64,000 nucleotides of DNA from Paenibacillus daejeonensis DSM 15491 (lineage in GTDB: Bacteria > Bacillota > Bacilli > Paenibacillales > Paenibacillaceae): positions 112,370-176,369 of the forward strand of contig NZ_KB899668.1 of the NCBI RefSeq assembly GCF_000378385.1, read 5' to 3'. The notes beneath the pieces are model-generated. The model was not told where the DNA came from. It worked only from the letters and a program-made list of their open reading frames with translations, and made no database searches. Shown piece after piece: positions 61,758 to 64,000 of the stretch (the first letter of the stretch is position 1; each line of letters opens with the position of its first letter). A program made the position numbers and the translations under genes.

Positions 61758-63047
61758 ATGAAAAAGATTACGTCCTTATGTTTGTCCCTCGTCTTGATGT
61801 TCTCCGTGATGGGGGCTGTTGCCGCGCAAGAGCGTGCCATTTCGCTATGGTATGGCGAGAACCAAGTAGAGCTGGGAGGCCACCAGCCGGTCATTCAAGA
61901 AGGTGTGACCCTGGTACCTGTGAAGCCGCTGTTTGATCAAATGAACCTTGAACTGGGATGGGACGGGGCTACTAAGACCGTAACTGGCCAGAATGACAAT
62001 CTGACAATTTCGCTCCAAGTAGGCGAGACTACAGCCACGATTAACGGCACCGAAGTCACACTGCCCATTGCTGCTGCCAGCATGGATAATGTGACCTATG
62101 TACCGGTTCGTGCGCTGGGCGAAGCTGCAGGCTACCGTGTACTATGGGACCCTGAGCAACGCGCTATCCAACTCCTGGGCGCAACAGCACCAGCACCTGG
62201 CGAAGAGGTAGTAGAGGGTGAAGGCAGCAAAGGCTTCCTGTGGCAAGTAGAAGATGCCAACAGCACAGTCTACCTGCTCGGTTCGATTCATGTAGCGGAT
62301 GAGTCGATGTATCCACTACGCACGGAAATTGAAGAGGCGTATGCCGCTTCCGACTACCTTGCGGTCGAGCTGGATATTGCGATGGAAGACGCGACTGAAT
62401 TTGAGGAACTGATGTTTGAGCTGGGGATGTATCAAGATGGTACGACACTTAGCGATCACATCCCTGCAGATACTTATGCCGCGCTTGGCGAAGTGTTGGA
62501 GGCTGAAGGTCTGGATGCCGATGCCTTTGACATGTTTAAGCCTTGGGTGATTGCAACTACCATTGATTCCTTGCAGATTGGTGAAGCGGGTTATGACGGT
62601 GAAATGGGCATCGACATGCATTTCCTGAATCAAGCCAAAGCCAGCAACCTGCCGATTCTCGAGCTCGAGAGTGCAGCGCTGCAACTGAACATGTTCAACG
62701 ACTTCTCGGAAGAGCTGCAGCTTGAACTGCTTGAGGGCTCCATTGCCGGTTACCATGCGGGCCCGGACGAGAATGCACAGTACATGATTGACCATATGAT
62801 CCAAATGTGGGTCGATGGCGATCAATCCCTGTTGACTGAGATGACGGAGGGCTTCTCCATCAGCGAAGAATACAACAAAGCGATGCTGATTGACCGCAAT
62901 ATCGGCATGGTTGACAAGATCAAAGAGTATTTGGAGGATGAAGAAAACAAGACGTACTTTGTTGTCGTTGGTGCGGCCCACATGGTTGGTGCAGACGGCA
63001 TCGTCACGTTGCTGCGTGAGCAAGGTTATACAGTAACTGAGCTGTAA
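61758..63047 (+). CDS. Secreted TraB/GumN-family protein with N-terminal stalk domain
   Basis: 429 aa. Signal peptide about 1-22 (AVAAQE). A copper-amine-oxidase N-terminal-like stalk domain (about 25-135) with TLVPVKPLFDQMNLELGWDG and VTYVPVRALGEAAGYRVLWD. Then a TraB/GumN domain (about 155-429) with LGSIHVADESMYPL and a C-terminal YFVVVGAAHMVGADGIVTLL; the GxxH motifs at both ends are the putative metallo-active site of the fold. Function of bacterial family members is poorly known. Acidic. RBS AAAGGAGA. A terminator follows. Confidence 0.9.
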   Translation: MKKITSLCLSLVLMFSVMGAVAAQERAISLWYGENQVELGGHQPVIQEGVTLVPVKPLFDQMNLELGWDGATKTVTGQNDNLTISLQVGETTATINGTEVTLPIAAASMDNVTYVPVRALGEAAGYRVLWDPEQRAIQLLGATAPAPGEEVVEGEGSKGFLWQVEDANSTVYLLGSIHVADESMYPLRTEIEEAYAASDYLAVELDIAMEDATEFEELMFELGMYQDGTTLSDHIPADTYAALGEVLEAEGLDADAFDMFKPWVIATTIDSLQIGEAGYDGEMGIDMHFLNQAKASNLPILELESAALQLNMFNDFSEELQLELLEGSIAGYHAGPDENAQYMIDHMIQMWVDGDQSLLTEMTEGFSISEEYNKAMLIDRNIGMVDKIKEYLEDEENKTYFVVVGAAHMVGADGIVTLLREQGYTVTEL

Positions 63048-63066
63048 GCTGTAGCGAATAGTAGGG

Positions 63067-63118
63067 AGAGGCGGCCCGTAGTTCTGCTGAGGCAGACTGC
63101 GGCGCGCGCCTCTTTTTC
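63067..63118 (+). terminator. Terminator of the TraB/GumN gene
   Basis: AGAGGCG (63067-63073) and CGCCTCT (63107-63113) form the base of a branched stem, followed by TTTTTC. Confidence 0.8.
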
Positions 63119-63163
63119 AAATTCTAGTGTCTGTCGGAGCCGACGGAAGGAGAATCGGGATGG

Positions 63164-64000
63164 ATGGAAACCTATGATGTAATTGTGGCAGGCGCAGGAT
63201 TTGGCGGACTGACTTGCGCATCTCTATTGGCTAGCCAAGGCTATCGGGTGATTCTGTGCGAGGCTTCAGGCGAGCTGGGTGGATCAGCCGGAGGCTTTCA
63301 GAGGGAAGGCTATCAGTTCGCTGCTGGGGCTACAGTGGGAATGGGGTTTGAACCGGGCGGTTATTTTAACCGGCTGTACGGGACGCTAGGACTGGAATCT
63401 CCCAACCTTCATAGTCTGGAACGGATTATGCAGATTGCGATGCCGGAGCAGACGGTGGATTATTGGCGCAACAGAAAGCGTTGGCATGCTGAATGTGAGC
63501 GGCAGTTCCCGGGTGAAGCCAGACAGATAGCCGACTTCTATGATGAGGTGGAAGCAGCAGGTGAATTGCTTCGTTACATGACAGAGCGCAGACCGTTCTT
63601 TCCTCCTGCAGGGCTGCGCGAATGGGCCTCCCTGGTGCCTCATCTCAACCCGCGGATGCTGCGGTGGGCTCCGCTGCTGACCCAGACGGTGGGGGATCGG
63701 CTTCGCAAATATGGGTTGTCGGAGCACTCTCCATTTGGGACGTTTTTGAACGGTCAATTAATGGACAGTGTCCAGACGACCGCATCCCGCTGCCCGGCTT
63801 TGCTGGGATTAATTGCGTTAACTGTTTTTCATCAAGGGGCATTTGCGATCCAGGGTGGTTTGCCAGCCGTTGCTGAGGCACTGGCAGAGACATTCACCGC
63901 AGCAGGCGGCGAGATCAGATACCGTACCCCAATTCGTAGCATCGAGCGACAGAGTGAGGGTTGGCAGGCCGTGACCAAACGAGGCGAGCAGTTGACGGCC
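63164..64000 (+). CDS. FAD-dependent desaturase/oxidoreductase (phytoene desaturase-like), cut by window end
   Basis: The first 279 codons of a larger gene. The N-terminal Rossmann FAD-binding motif is clear: DVIVAGAGFGGLTCASLLAS, then VILCEASGELGGSAGGF, as in phytoene desaturases and related carotenoid/amine oxidases. GGLPAVAEALAETF and IRYRTPIRSIERQ follow the family plan. ATG 63164 is chosen though AAGGAG is 11 bp away; the nearer ATG at 63160 stops after five codons. Substrate (carotenoid precursor or other) cannot be decided. The gene continues beyond 64000. Confidence 0.87.
   Translation, partial: METYDVIVAGAGFGGLTCASLLASQGYRVILCEASGELGGSAGGFQREGYQFAAGATVGMGFEPGGYFNRLYGTLGLESPNLHSLERIMQIAMPEQTVDYWRNRKRWHAECERQFPGEARQIADFYDEVEAAGELLRYMTERRPFFPPAGLREWASLVPHLNPRMLRWAPLLTQTVGDRLRKYGLSEHSPFGTFLNGQLMDSVQTTASRCPALLGLIALTVFHQGAFAIQGGLPAVAEALAETFTAAGGEIRYRTPIRSIERQSEGWQAVTKRGEQLTA

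Noticed and set aside
63160-63177. Five-codon ORF (ATG at 63160) just ahead of the FAD enzyme gene
   Set aside because: It only reflects an overlapping ATG; a translated leader peptide cannot be supported, though it may affect initiation at 63164.

Overview
The window reads as chromosomal DNA of a spore-forming, flagellated, S-layer-bearing Firmicute, most probably Paenibacillaceae (Paenibacillus or a close relative). The evidence is the block murA-spoIID-spoIIQ-spoIIID-mbl-flhO-flhP-epuA, an alpha/beta-type spore protein, DegS/DegU, csaB with many SLH-domain proteins, strong GGAGG ribosome sites and frequent GTG starts. There is no rRNA, tRNA, CRISPR array, transposase or phage gene. Almost everything is on the + strand; the exceptions are two surface-protein genes (15.7-18.7 kb) and one HxlR regulator (55.5-56.0 kb).

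Layout. 0.2-3.9 kb: a large hybrid histidine kinase overlapping a CheR-type methyltransferase. 4.0-4.5 kb: dps. 4.9-7.8 kb: an SLH-anchored subtilisin with a cre-like site upstream. 7.8-15.6 kb: the cell-wall, sporulation and flagellar block, with promoter candidates resembling those of sigma-E and sigma-F. 15.7-18.7 kb: a protein made only of SLH domains next to an unanchored Ig-like repeat protein, both on the minus strand. 18.9-27.2 kb: envelope metabolism (phospholipid synthase, fabZ, phosphohexomutase, a DUF5693 membrane protein, csaB, tagA-like, tagO-like). csaB, tagA and tagO would build and pyruvylate the secondary wall polymer to which SLH domains bind. 27.4-38.4 kb: the S-layer locus, namely a 1365-aa SLH protein, the main S-layer gene with tandem promoters and two possible in-frame starts, and two exported proteins of unknown function. 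38.5-48.0 kb: a spore protein, metK, a 1464-aa SLH protein, a tiny ORF and an exported phosphodiester-glycosidase-like protein. 48.0-49.9 kb: degS-degU.

In related genomes the comF genes commonly lie close to degSU. Here about 8.5 kb separates them. It holds an intergenic repeat cluster, an ECF sigma/anti-sigma pair with a triplicated membrane protein, an SsuABC-like importer preceded by a CymR-like box, an HxlR regulator divergent from a DUF4242/acyl-CoA-dehydrogenase pair, and a small membrane protein. comFA and comFC follow, then a secreted TraB/GumN protein and the start of a carotenoid-desaturase-like FAD enzyme that runs off the window.

The most interesting points are: the S-layer gene's expression architecture (a 700-bp leader, up to three promoters, two starts 26 codons apart, and no TTA, CTA or TCA codon after residue 5); the SLH-only protein beside an anchorless Ig-like protein; the A-B-A'-B' repeat downstream of degU; the ECF sigma gene that seems to lack a conventional start codon; and a promoter followed by an intrinsic terminator in front of comFA. 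Functions are from recognition of families and motifs by eye; no database search was run.
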